This document shows positions 41,948 through 50,846 of a stretch of DNA of 64,000 nucleotides, one piece after another; positions within the stretch are counted from its first letter, which is position 1, and the number at the start of each line of letters is the position of its first letter. The notes under the pieces are model-generated. The model did no database searches, was not told the DNA's origin, and was given only the letters and a program-made list of their open reading frames with translations. Source of the DNA: Kistimonas sp964291485. GTDB lineage: Bacteria > Pseudomonadota > Gammaproteobacteria > Pseudomonadales > Endozoicomonadaceae. The translations under genes and the position numbers were made by a program. The stretch spans positions 186,001 to 250,000 of the forward strand of contig OZ220224.1 of assembly GCA_964291485.2 (NCBI GenBank), in the 5' to 3' direction.

Positions 41948-41975
41948 GTAAGAGAAGAAGGGCGTGTTTATCGGG

Positions 41976-44048
41976 TTACTGCTCGAAGTCGTAATGCATG
42001 TCCGGCTCCGGTGCCTGAATATAATACCCCTGGACATAACCGACACTCATCTGCCACAGGCAGGACAACTCACTGGCCGACTCAACGCGGGGCATGACGA
42101 CAGAAATATCATTATCGGACAGCGTGTTGACCAGATCCTGCAGCTGATTCTTGCTCTTTTCGTCTGTCGTGATATCAGCAATGTAGCTGGCATCGATTTT
42201 TACCCGATCAACAGCGATATGTGAGAGAGTAGCAAGCGGTTTGTCTGCCAGCCCGAAGTGGGAAATACTGAGTCCGAAGCCACACGCTTTTAAAGCACTG
42301 AACACCGGTTCCGCTTTCTTCAGGTATTTGACCAGTTCACCTTCCGATATCTGGATGGTAAGGCTGTTGGCGGGCAAATTGGCGGCTTTAAGGGCAATGT
42401 TTAGCCATGAAGACAGCGTCTGATCCCGCACGGATTCTCCGCTGATATTCACAAATAACCGCGTTTCCGGGTGTTGCTTTCGCTTCTCGGCCAGCTGCTT
42501 GATGGCCTGCAGTATCACCCAGCGATCCACCTTGCGGGCCAGACCGGCTTTCTGGCAGGCTTCCAGGAATTCTGCGGTGGTGATGCTATCTTCTTCCTCG
42601 TTGCTGTTCAGCCGGACATAGACTTCATACTGCTCTTCCGGATGCTCCAGATTAACGATGGGCTGATACAGCAGGGTAAAGCCATTGTTCTCCATGGCGT
42701 TCTGGGCCATGGCAACAATGTTGCCTTCCCGAGCCTTGCGCTCCAGTTCTTCCTTCGGATCGTGCAATGCCGTCTGGTTACCGCCGGCCTTGCGAGCCTT
42801 GAGGCAGGCATATTCTGCCAGGGTCAGCAGATACTCGACATCCTGCTGCTGGCCGTTGACCGGCATGATGCCGATCGACAGGGTTGACTGTAGCGTCTGT
42901 CCGGAGATTTCTGATAAATGCCGTTCAATTGATGCCAGCAGGGTCGCGGTCAGGTTATCCAGGGTTTCCTCGTCATTTCCGTAGATCAACGCGAGGAATA
43001 TATCATCCCCGTAACGGGCCAGAAGCTGTGGTTCCCGGATATGTTCCTGCATGACTTTCGCGACATCTGCGAGCAACAGATCGGCATCGGCAAGGCCCCG
43101 GGATCGTTTGACATCACTGAAGTTGTCGAGACGTATATCCAGCAGCGTGCTGTTACGTTTGCCCTGAGCGGCCAGTTCAATGGAACCGGCCAGCTGTTCG
43201 GTAAAGTATTGCCGGTTGAACAGTCCGGTCGTCAGGTCTTTGTGACTGAGTTCCTGGAGGCGTGCTTCCAGCTCTGGGTCCACACGGTCCATTCGGATCA
43301 ATACCTGGGTACAGGGTTCACCTTCATAACTGGCGGCGGACATTGTCATCCGGGCCTTGAAGGTGCTGTCGTCATTTCGAACGCCCTGAAAATTCAGTTC
43401 GCCCACTTCGTTGCCTTGGTGAAAGTCTTTTAAGAACTGACGAAACTCCGCCTGGCTTTCCCCGTGAATGAGGTCAATGGCGGGGATACAGATCATCTCA
43501 TCAGGATCATCACAGGCAAACAGGGTGAGGTAGGCGGGGTTGGCATAGATGTGCATCCCGTCATGGACGTAGGCGATGGCATCCTTGGAACTTTCCAGCA
43601 GCAGTTCGCAGCGTTTCTCGGTTTCCGCCAGTACCGATTCGGCCTGTTGCCGACGTTGCCTGTCTCTCAGGTGACGCACTTCCCGGAGTGACGCCAGCAG
43701 CAGGTGGATCTCACGCTCTGCCAGGATGGCATCCATGGCGCCGGCCTTCAGCCAGTCTTCAATGGTTTCCGGTTCGCTGTTATCCACGCGGATAATGGCG
43801 GGTATATCCCGCTTCAGGTGCCGGATACGGTCAAGTACCTGCCTGGCGTTCAGGGTGTCAGTTTCTTCCGCCGCAATTAACAGGTCCCAGGTCTGGCTGG
43901 TGAGAGAGTCTTCCAGGTCTTCCGGCGAGGTGATGCGATGCACACGAACAGCATGTCCGGCATTACGAAACAGGTTAACCTGTTGTTCGGCGTCATTCTG
44001 GGATTGCTCAAGCAGGAGCAGGCGAATGGTCTGGTTATTATGTGCCAT
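41976..44048 (-). CDS. fimX: FimX-like REC-PAS-GGDEF-EAL protein with degenerate catalytic motifs
   Basis: A 690-residue cytoplasmic signalling protein: a receiver-like domain (1-130, QTIRLLLLEQSQNDAEQ), a PAS domain (140-265), a GGDEF domain (275-430) and an EAL domain (440-680). The GGDEF signature reads RYGDDIF near residue 345 and the EAL motif reads EVY near residue 473, so neither cyclase nor phosphodiesterase activity is expected. This matches FimX, which binds c-di-GMP through its inactive EAL domain and controls type IV pilus assembly. The gene follows serB's neighbourhood and precedes a PilZ-like gene, as fimX does in Pseudomonas. Confidence 0.88.
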   Translation of the reverse strand: MAHNNQTIRLLLLEQSQNDAEQQVNLFRNAGHAVRVHRITSPEDLEDSLTSQTWDLLIAAEETDTLNARQVLDRIRHLKRDIPAIIRVDNSEPETIEDWLKAGAMDAILAEREIHLLLASLREVRHLRDRQRRQQAESVLAETEKRCELLLESSKDAIAYVHDGMHIYANPAYLTLFACDDPDEMICIPAIDLIHGESQAEFRQFLKDFHQGNEVGELNFQGVRNDDSTFKARMTMSAASYEGEPCTQVLIRMDRVDPELEARLQELSHKDLTTGLFNRQYFTEQLAGSIELAAQGKRNSTLLDIRLDNFSDVKRSRGLADADLLLADVAKVMQEHIREPQLLARYGDDIFLALIYGNDEETLDNLTATLLASIERHLSEISGQTLQSTLSIGIMPVNGQQQDVEYLLTLAEYACLKARKAGGNQTALHDPKEELERKAREGNIVAMAQNAMENNGFTLLYQPIVNLEHPEEQYEVYVRLNSNEEEDSITTAEFLEACQKAGLARKVDRWVILQAIKQLAEKRKQHPETRLFVNISGESVRDQTLSSWLNIALKAANLPANSLTIQISEGELVKYLKKAEPVFSALKACGFGLSISHFGLADKPLATLSHIAVDRVKIDASYIADITTDEKSKNQLQDLVNTLSDNDISVVMPRVESASELSCLWQMSVGYVQGYYIQAPEPDMHYDFEQ

Positions 44049-44133
44049 GGGTACCGCTGTGCATTGTTATTGGACGCTATCTTAAAGGATTAGTGTGCTG
44101 GTACAAGGGCATGACTGTGTCACGGGGCGGCTT

Positions 44134-45957
44134 TCAGAGTGATGTCCAGATCGTGCTGAAGTCATCATCAGCGTTCGTGCCCGCTGTCTTCTCCTTCGAT
44201 TTTTGTGCCAGCTGTTCAAATGTGCGGTAGGTAAAATGACTGAAACTGCCCGTGGTTTGCAGACAGTCGATCAGTTTCGCGCGCAATACCTGATGGCCAG
44301 TATTCAGCATGATCTTGTTACCGGGTTTGAAGGCGACGCGGGGCAGAATCAGGCTTTCAGTATGGTTGGTGGTACGGAAAGCAGGCAGCAGGAAGCAGCG
44401 CATGAACGCGCTCTGTTCCTGCGTTTTACTGAGCAGTGATACAGCGCCGGGGCGTGCACCGGGTGTCAGCAGCTGAGTTCCAACCAGCATTGAATTGTCA
44501 TCCGCGCGCTTTAACCAGCGGATGTTGGCCAGTGTCCACTGTTGGTTTGTCTTATCATGCACGGCGATCAGTTCACCACTCTGGATCTGGGAGGGAATCG
44601 TCCCGGTCAGGTGCAGGCAGTATCCTTCCGGGCTCATGTCCTGCAATGCTGCCTGGTAGATGGTATGTCCCTTGCCTTTAACGGCCCTGGGTTTAGAGGT
44701 GGCGCCGGAGAACAGGATGGTATCGCTGTGGGTGATAGGTGCATCACTGCTGATACCGGTACCGTTATCCACATGGGACCAGACATCATGGTCCACTTTG
44801 GCCATTGCTGTCTGGTTTTTCAGAATGGCGGTATATCCCATGGTGCGGGAGAGGAAGCGGTCAAACGGCATCTGGTTGCAGAGATAAAAGTGGCAGGCGG
44901 TAAACCCGTTGACAAACGATAGTTCTCCCTCGGTGGGTTGCCGGTTGTACTTGCGGCTGGTCTTATGGCTCCAGGCGGATAGCAGGTGGCGGGTGAGGTG
45001 TTCTGGTAGCGGAGGTGTCAGCAGGCTGTCGGTGGAATTCTGCTGTACCAGTGAACCCGTCAGCATGTTGATCAGTTCCCTGGTATCAATTCCACGGAGA
45101 TTGGTATTGCTTTCCGTTATGTCCTCCGACCGGTAATCTGGCCCGAAATTGCCGGTGATGTTCACTACGAAGGGCGTTTCTTCTGCATTCTTTACGCTGT
45201 TGTCAACAATCCTGGCACTACTGGACCAGCGTTTGAGCGTGTCCGAGAGTTGCTGGAGTTCCATCTGGCGGAGCATATTGGGCCGTGAGCGAGCCATCAG
45301 CAGTGCGCGCTTGTAGACATCTTCAATGGACAGTTCAGAAATCCCAGGTGCTTCCGGGTCGCGGACTTTAATTCCTTGCAGCTGGTACTGGTTCGCCAGT
45401 CGGTAAAAGGTGTGTAATTCCAGCCAGAAGTGCCTGGGGAGTTGTGAATAAAGCTGGTAGGTGGTCAGCATGTGGTCGCAGCTTTCCGACAGTGCACGGT
45501 GCAATGCCAGTGACAATCGACGTTGACGGCGAGGGTGGTTGCGCCTTGTGGATAACCTGTTGGTTTTTTGTTGTTTCTCTGTGTGTGTTGCGAGAATAAC
45601 CTGTTTGTAACCACAAAGAAGGTGATTCCTGAGGGCCTGGGATAGATTCGCAATCTTCTGCTCCCGTGGATCCAGCGTCACAGTTTTGCGGAGAAAGTGC
45701 TTGCCCAGTGCCTGACAGGTGTAATGCACGTAGGGGCGCATTTGTTCGAGGATATCGAGGCGCAGGGGGGAGGATAGACGTGTTTGATTCAGATCCTGCA
45801 AGGCGAGGTAAAGCTGACGGGCCGTCTCACCCAGGTTGGCCTTGGGCAGCTGACCCAGCCAATGGAGGATGGCAGGCATCTTCGCTGCGCAGAATTGCAG
45901 TGTGTCCTGAGTGTGTGCGGGAACATTGAGCGCCAGGTTCTGCTCTGACGTATCCAT
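44134..45957 (-). CDS. FimX-linked protein with PilZ-like C-terminal domain
   Basis: A 607-residue soluble protein. The N-terminal 430 residues are mainly helical, without a family I can name. The C-terminal part (about 420-530) resembles PilZ: it has QDMSPEGYCLHL near residue 440, matching the D-x-S-x-x-G c-di-GMP motif, followed by beta-strands (GELIAV, LANIRWLKR, LVGTQLLTPGA). The arginine motif expected before it is not clear (SKPRAVKGKG), so ligand binding is uncertain. It lies upstream of fimX on the same strand, which supports a shared role in c-di-GMP and pilus control. Confidence 0.65.
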   Translation of the reverse strand: MDTSEQNLALNVPAHTQDTLQFCAAKMPAILHWLGQLPKANLGETARQLYLALQDLNQTRLSSPLRLDILEQMRPYVHYTCQALGKHFLRKTVTLDPREQKIANLSQALRNHLLCGYKQVILATHTEKQQKTNRLSTRRNHPRRQRRLSLALHRALSESCDHMLTTYQLYSQLPRHFWLELHTFYRLANQYQLQGIKVRDPEAPGISELSIEDVYKRALLMARSRPNMLRQMELQQLSDTLKRWSSSARIVDNSVKNAEETPFVVNITGNFGPDYRSEDITESNTNLRGIDTRELINMLTGSLVQQNSTDSLLTPPLPEHLTRHLLSAWSHKTSRKYNRQPTEGELSFVNGFTACHFYLCNQMPFDRFLSRTMGYTAILKNQTAMAKVDHDVWSHVDNGTGISSDAPITHSDTILFSGATSKPRAVKGKGHTIYQAALQDMSPEGYCLHLTGTIPSQIQSGELIAVHDKTNQQWTLANIRWLKRADDNSMLVGTQLLTPGARPGAVSLLSKTQEQSAFMRCFLLPAFRTTNHTESLILPRVAFKPGNKIMLNTGHQVLRAKLIDCLQTTGSFSHFTYRTFEQLAQKSKEKTAGTNADDDFSTIWTSL

Positions 45958-46094
45958 GAGCCCCTCTCCATGCTGGGCGCCAGACGGCGTGAATTCGTAT
46001 TGTTATCCCAACATGGTAAAGAAAGTGTGACGCAGTTGTCATCCGGAAACCGCGGTCAGTCACTGAGCGTTTTCCGGAATGGCGGGAGGGCCTG

Positions 46095-47141
46095 CTAGTC
46101 GTTGTAGAGGGGGGAAAGTGTGATTTTGCAGGGAGCGCCGGCTTTTTCCCGGGCCAGGCGCGGTACCAGGTAGCCGGAACAACGGTGGCTCATTTCTCCC
46201 AATAGTCGACGGGCGCGGGTTTCATCCAGGTCGAAATGGGCAGCGCCCTGCACTTTATCTAACAGGTGAAGGTAATAAGGCAGCACGCCGTTATCGAACA
46301 GGGTTTCATTGAGGTCGACCATCGCGTCAACGTTGTCGTTAATGCCGCGTAAAATGACGGTCTGATTCAGCAATGTGACACCCGCATGTCGCAGGGCCTC
46401 CAGGCTGTGGCTGACATCCTGGTCTATCTCGCGGGCGTGGTTGCAGTGCACCACCAGGATCGGCTGCAGGCGGGTGCCAGTGAACCAGCTGAGCATTTCC
46501 TCAGTAATTCGCTGTGGCACAACGATGGGCAGCCGCGTATGGATGCGCAGGCGCTTGATGTGAGGAATATCGGCAATGGCTTCGGTGAGCCAGCGCAGGC
46601 GGGCATCGTTGACGGCCAGAGGGTCGCCACCACTGAAAATCACTTCCGTAAGTGAAGTATCCGCCGCAATGTAATCCAGTGCCGCCTGCCACTCGGTTCG
46701 GTTCATCTTGTTGTCGTCATAGGGGAAATGACGGCGGAAACAGAAACGGCAGTTTACCGCACAGGCGCTGCCCAGCATCAGCAGCAGCCGGTTGCGGTAC
46801 TTGTGAAGAATGCCTTTTTGGGCATTCTTTGGGGCTTCTCCCAGGGGGTCAGCGGAATACCCCGGCGTTTCGATCAGTTCATCCGCAACCGGCAGTACCT
46901 GTTTTAGTAGCGGATCGTCCGGATTGCCTTTCTGCATGCGGGCAATATAGGGCAGTGGCACACGCAGGCGAAATGATTCGCTGGCTTTTTGGGCGGCAGG
47001 TAGCAGGGCAGGATCCAGCTCCAGCAGGCGCAGCAGTGCGGCCGAATCGGTAATCGCGTCGCTGAGAATATGCTGCCAGGCTGGCCGGTGGGATGGTTCG
47101 GCAGTGTCAGTAATCAGGTTTTGAGCGGATCGCGTGATCAT
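46095..47141 (-). CDS. epmB: EF-P (R)-beta-lysylation protein EpmB
   Basis: A 348-residue radical SAM, PLP-dependent lysine 2,3-aminomutase-type enzyme. The iron-sulfur ligands are C127, C131 and C134 in CAVNCRFCFRR, followed by the FSGGDPL SAM-binding motif. The family KYRNRLLLM segment precedes them. EpmB makes (R)-beta-lysine, which EpmA attaches to elongation factor P. In many gammaproteobacteria efp is divergent and adjacent; here the neighbouring gene is the kinase-like ORF, so efp must be elsewhere. Confidence 0.93.
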   Translation of the reverse strand: MITRSAQNLITDTAEPSHRPAWQHILSDAITDSAALLRLLELDPALLPAAQKASESFRLRVPLPYIARMQKGNPDDPLLKQVLPVADELIETPGYSADPLGEAPKNAQKGILHKYRNRLLLMLGSACAVNCRFCFRRHFPYDDNKMNRTEWQAALDYIAADTSLTEVIFSGGDPLAVNDARLRWLTEAIADIPHIKRLRIHTRLPIVVPQRITEEMLSWFTGTRLQPILVVHCNHAREIDQDVSHSLEALRHAGVTLLNQTVILRGINDNVDAMVDLNETLFDNGVLPYYLHLLDKVQGAAHFDLDETRARRLLGEMSHRCSGYLVPRLAREKAGAPCKITLSPLYND

Positions 47142-47422
47142 AGGCGACGTTCAGGTTCCCGCGGTTTGGCAATGTAAGAACAATAGCGTGTTGCAGCCGG
47201 TGACTGGTATTTCCTGGTGGAAAGTCTGTCCGTGGCAAGTCCGGTTCCCTCGGTAGACCGCCCTTTATACAGGGCTCAGCCCGGTTGGACAATCCGCAAC
47301 CGGGACAGTATTGGTGGGATATTTGTGAACAGTGGTGTTGAATGCCTGATGATGTAAAGGATTCAGGCAACAATATTTTGAGCATTGCCGCTTTCTGCCC
47401 ACGGCTGATTAGCGCTTATCAA

Positions 47423-48079
47423 TCACGCAGAGAGCATATTTTCCAGGTGCGTAGGGAGCAGATGGGGCAGCTTTTCGATGGGTGTCAGATGGCCGTATAT
47501 TTCTGCAGGTGTAATGGGTTGTATACCGGGTTGCGGATCTTTAAACATTCTTAGCACAACTGAGCGAAGCATATCGTCTTCCCAGTCCATTTCTTTGATG
47601 ACTTCCAGAGTACGTGCAGACGTACGGTCACAGTGACTACAAGACACTGAACCGCCATAATAACTATCGGCATTAAATGCTTTTTTGGGGCACAGATGGA
47701 GACTCATTGACTTTATAATGGTGACTACCTTTCCCATATCCTGAATCATCTGGTATTCATGCATTTTTTTTGAAGGGTAAATTATTAAAAGATTAAAATC
47801 AGTGATTTTTAATATGCTTTTATTGAAGAAATACAGTATGTTAATATCCGTTATATTACCGTGACATACTCTTTGTTTATGCATGAATTCAATTGCTCTG
47901 GTAGTATTGTCGAGAATGAAATTTAAATGGCCGGCGGTGAGTTTTACATTTTTTAGTCTCATTGCTCCGCATAAATGTCCCAAATCAATATCTGCTAGCT
48001 CAAGAAAAATATATGAATCAAATGTATCTTGATAAAGTTGTGAGGCTAGAATGTCGACTATATAAGGGCATTCTCTCAT
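47423..48079 (-). CDS. Kinase-like protein, C-terminal part (out of frame with its start)
   Basis: The open frame runs from the heptamer repeat to the stop at 47423; the first ATG is at 48079 (218 residues), but the frame is open upstream through the repeat. It holds the alpha-C region (REVDSLNKM), a hinge (IFLELADIDLGHLC), and the catalytic-loop equivalent CHGNITDINIL, where HRD has become HGN. The DFG equivalent reads DFN. These changes suggest a pseudokinase or atypical kinase. A cysteine cluster (CSHC) and a polar tail follow. Together with the ORF at 48126-48434 it forms one gene, broken only at the repeat. It has no ribosome site of its own. Confidence 0.7.
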   Translation of the reverse strand: MRECPYIVDILASQLYQDTFDSYIFLELADIDLGHLCGAMRLKNVKLTAGHLNFILDNTTRAIEFMHKQRVCHGNITDINILYFFNKSILKITDFNLLIIYPSKKMHEYQMIQDMGKVVTIIKSMSLHLCPKKAFNADSYYGGSVSCSHCDRTSARTLEVIKEMDWEDDMLRSVVLRMFKDPQPGIQPITPAEIYGHLTPIEKLPHLLPTHLENMLSA

Positions 48080-48125
48080 TTTATTTAAGCTATCAACTTC
48101 CCTATTAAATCTTTCTTTTAGTTTT

Positions 48126-48434
48126 TCATATTCTCCAGTAAGTCTTTTTTTTGATTTTTCTTTTTTCTTTTTTCTTTTTTCTTTTTTCTTTTTTCTTTGC
48201 GGTAACTTTCTTTATTTCTTCATGTTTTACGGCGAATCTTTCAGGTATGCCTTTTTTCTTTATGTTCAGTGATCCAATAAAGATGTTGGAATAAAAGCCC
48301 ATTCCTATCTGTTTGTGGATAGTAAGTATTCTTGAAGAAAATAATTTACTGACTTCTTTTTCTGTGTCCTCTGGAGGGCATTCTGCTGAAAGATGACTGC
48401 ATGTTTTATGAAGCTCAAAGGTTAATTTTTGCAT
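48126..48434 (-). CDS. Kinase-like protein, N-terminal part ending at the heptamer repeat
   Basis: A 102-residue ORF encoding the N-lobe of a eukaryote-like protein kinase: the glycine loop GMGFYS at residues 44-49 and the VAIK-type lysine as AVK (K70). It then enters the GAAAAAA repeat, read as a lysine-rich stretch, and stops soon after. The two frames overlap across the repeat. Removing one 7-base unit, or adding two, joins this ORF to the downstream one to give a 334-residue protein. AAGG lies 8 bases before the ATG. It is likely a phase-variable gene in the off state. Confidence 0.7.
   Translation of the reverse strand: MQKLTFELHKTCSHLSAECPPEDTEKEVSKLFSSRILTIHKQIGMGFYSNIFIGSLNIKKKGIPERFAVKHEEIKKVTAKKKEKRKKKKEKRKIKKKTYWRI
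48155..48198 (-). repeat. Heptanucleotide repeat (GAAAAAA)5 in the kinase-like gene
   Basis: On the plus strand five perfect TTTTTTC units occupy 48161-48195, with a partial unit on each side. Because 7 is not a multiple of 3, each gain or loss by slipped-strand mispairing changes the reading frame. No stop codon is created inside the repeat in the two frames that matter. Confidence 0.9.
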
Positions 48435-48876
48435 GTTAATAGCCTTTACAAAATTCTATAGAAAAACCATGCGGTTAATGAGAATTACATGGGTAAATCT
48501 GCTGAACGTTATAGACAAATTATTATGTGATTAGTTTCGTGATGTTTGCAAAATATAATTGGGAGGCAAAGTCTATTATGATGACATGATCGGTGAGCAT
48601 GAAGAAATGATACAGAAATATGTTAAATATCAGAAAAATAAGAAAGGCTTCAACAGGAGTTAAAGGTTCGCCAATGAACTCTTGGGTTGGGGGATAACTT
48701 ACGTCAGCGTTGTCGAAAGTTTGGCATAGGGTTCCTTTATAGGAGGCATCATGCAAGTCTACGTTATCAAAATATGGTTTGTTTAGCTCTACTATAAAGA
48801 GCGCTGTAGATCAATTAATAATCAAAATCTCAGGTGTAAACTGAATTTGGTGGTTTTCAACAACAGGAATTATAAA
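48435..48876. other. AT-rich stretch upstream of the kinase-like gene
   Basis: 442 bases of high AT content. It should hold the kinase-gene promoter and the leader of the lipoprotein gene. A minus-strand frame of 77 codons (48523-48756) starts only with TTG and has no ribosome site. A plus-strand frame of 11 codons at 48751-48786 has a perfect AGGAGG upstream but is too short to judge. I annotate neither as a gene. Confidence 0.4.
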
Positions 48877-49293
48877 ATGAAGCCTTTCCCGAAACTGAGT
48901 GCCGGACTGCTACCTATTACTGTTGCCTGTCTTCTGTTATCCGGCTGTATAAGTTTAACTCCGGTAACTTACCGCTCATCCATGGCAACCATTAACCATG
49001 AAACGGTGCAGATCACAGCATCGTTCAACGAGATTCTTGCCAATCATTTGAGCGTAGAATTTAACGGAACCCCGGTGATCGATCAGTCGATTGGTAACCC
49101 TGTATTCCCTGATTATGAGGGTGATAATGAGAAATACATGCGTCAGCCTATCGTGTATAAACCGGTTTCCGGACAATGGCAGACGAAAACAGTCATTGCA
49201 GAATGTGCACTGGGTACACCGAGCGGTACGCTACTAAAACCTGTTTGTCTGATTAAAGTTGATGGCAATGACGCTGCTGACTTCTCGTTCTAG
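48877..49293 (+). CDS. Small lipoprotein
   Basis: A 138-residue protein with a lipoprotein signal: basic start MKPFPK, a hydrophobic stretch and the lipobox LLSGC with the modified cysteine near residue 25. The mature part is beta-rich, with a cysteine pair (AECALGTPSGTLLKPVCLIK) that could form a disulfide. I do not recognise a family. AGGA precedes the ATG at 48877. Probably anchored in the outer membrane. Confidence 0.8.
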   Translation: MKPFPKLSAGLLPITVACLLLSGCISLTPVTYRSSMATINHETVQITASFNEILANHLSVEFNGTPVIDQSIGNPVFPDYEGDNEKYMRQPIVYKPVSGQWQTKTVIAECALGTPSGTLLKPVCLIKVDGNDAADFSF

Positions 49294-49621
49294 AGGCCTA
49301 TTAACATTGGTCAGAGCCAAAATCAGGGTGATTCTGGACCTATCTTCTCCTGCTTAAGCGTACTTTTCCGGTTCCTGATCGTTCAGAGCCGGAGAAGTGC
49401 ATCGCATCCCTTCAACGGCAAGATATTTAAGCGCATTGTTAACGACATTTGCCTGTTAATGAGCCATTAGCGATCTACTTGTCTCTCCACATTCAATTGT
49501 CAGCCATAACGGTTTTTGTTTATGCATATCCACAACACGTTTTGGCTTGACCTGTCTACAGCTTCATAGTTTAAGGTGCCTCATATTCACCGGGCACATT
49601 GCCGCAGACCGGAGCCAACGA
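49294..49621. other. Intergenic stretch after the lipoprotein gene
   Basis: 328 bases without a gene. CTTTTCCGGTTC (49363-49374) can pair with GAGCCGGAGAAG (49386-49397), a 12-base-pair stem with two G-U pairs that may terminate or stabilise the lipoprotein transcript. The right end is the leader of the MerR-methyltransferase gene. Confidence 0.4.
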
Positions 49622-50788
49622 ATGTACCTGATTGCTGAACTCGCGGAATGCGTCGGCCTTTCCCGCAGTACCTTGCTCTACTACGAAAAACAGGGGCTGA
49701 TTGCAGGGAAAAGACAGGCTAACGGTTATCGAATCTATAGCGAAAAAGACGCTCAGCGGTTACGGCTGATTCAGAAACTGCAGGCAGGCGGGCTCACGTT
49801 GAAAGAATGCAAGGCCTGTCTCAATAGCAGGGTGGATCGCTCCTTGCTGTTAAACCGCCTAAAACAACTTGATGAGGATATCGTCCGAAAGCAACAGTCC
49901 CGCCAGTTGCTGGCTGCAATGCTTGGTGAAGGAGAACTCAAGGCGTGGCATCAATCCCTGGATGAAGTGGCACCGGATGCTCACCTGGAGTGGTTAATGA
50001 ATCAGGGCTTCACGGAAAAAGAAGCGCTCAGACTTAAATGGTTATCAAAAGACATGAACACGCACGAACACTATATGAACGACTTTATGCAGGTATTCGA
50101 AACACTGGACCGATGGGGACCCGGGTCGGAGCAGGATACGCTGAAAGCCCTGGCGAAGGTGCCGTTTAAACCTGCACGTATTCTCGACATTGGCTGTGGC
50201 AAGGGGATCGCAACAACGTTACTTGCAGCCCACACGACAGCACACATCACTGCCTTGGACAATGATGAGCCTGCTTTGACACGCCTTGTCGAAAGGGCTC
50301 AGGAAAGTGGAGTGGCTGATCGCATCGAAACAGTGTGTGCCAGTATGACCGATTTATCCTTCGAGGACGGTAGGTTCGATCTGATTTGGGCAGAAGGCTG
50401 CGCGTACATCATGGGTGTCACCAGTGCCTTTGAACAGTGGCGTCGGTTGCTGGGGCCAAAAGGCGTCTTGGTTTTAAGCGATCTCGTATGGCTAAATGAT
50501 GCACCGAGCCATGAAGCGTTGGCGTTCTGGGAGCAGGGATACCCCGATGCGACGACAGTAGCCCAACGTATTGAACAGGCTAATGAGGCAAGTTACTCGG
50601 TTATCGATACCTTTACCCTCAGTGATGTAGCCTGGCAGCGTTACATCGAACCACTCAAGGCGCGTGTTGATGAACTCAAATCAGTACTGCCTGATTCAGC
50701 AGCACTCAGAGATCTCGAAACGGAGCTGAACATTTATCGTCACCATCTGGGTGAATTTGGTTACCAGATGTTTGTGCTTCAAAGGTAA
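49622..50788 (+). CDS. MerR-family regulator fused to a class I methyltransferase
   Basis: A 388-residue fusion. Residues 1-75 are a MerR winged helix (IAELAECVGLSRSTLLYYEKQGLI) and about 75-125 its dimerisation coiled coil. A helical linker (ERLMN...KWLSKDMN type) precedes a SAM-dependent methyltransferase starting near residue 185, with motif I ILDIGCGKG, an acidic residue in ITALDNDE and the FDLIWAEG motif. The sensor domain of a normal MerR protein is thus replaced by an enzyme domain. It may methylate a small molecule or use SAM or substrate binding to control transcription. GGAG precedes the ATG at 49622. Confidence 0.85.
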   Translation: MYLIAELAECVGLSRSTLLYYEKQGLIAGKRQANGYRIYSEKDAQRLRLIQKLQAGGLTLKECKACLNSRVDRSLLLNRLKQLDEDIVRKQQSRQLLAAMLGEGELKAWHQSLDEVAPDAHLEWLMNQGFTEKEALRLKWLSKDMNTHEHYMNDFMQVFETLDRWGPGSEQDTLKALAKVPFKPARILDIGCGKGIATTLLAAHTTAHITALDNDEPALTRLVERAQESGVADRIETVCASMTDLSFEDGRFDLIWAEGCAYIMGVTSAFEQWRRLLGPKGVLVLSDLVWLNDAPSHEALAFWEQGYPDATTVAQRIEQANEASYSVIDTFTLSDVAWQRYIEPLKARVDELKSVLPDSAALRDLETELNIYRHHLGEFGYQMFVLQR

Positions 50789-50846
50789 TGCCATAACGGC
50801 AATAGTCAGGTTTTTCCCTGCTTTCGGCAGGGAACCTGCGCTTGCC

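Noticed and set aside
48155..48198. Translational -1 frameshifting on the A-rich repeat as the way to join the kinase halves.
   Set aside because: The second half is in the +1 frame, so a -1 slip would not reach it; repeat-number change or loss of one base is needed.
48523..48756. A 77-codon minus-strand frame with hydrophobic stretches.
   Set aside because: Only a TTG start, no ribosome site, and AT-rich DNA in which such frames arise by chance.
48751..48786. An 11-codon plus-strand frame with a perfect AGGAGG site.
   Set aside because: Too short, no attenuator-type context, and nothing obvious directly downstream.
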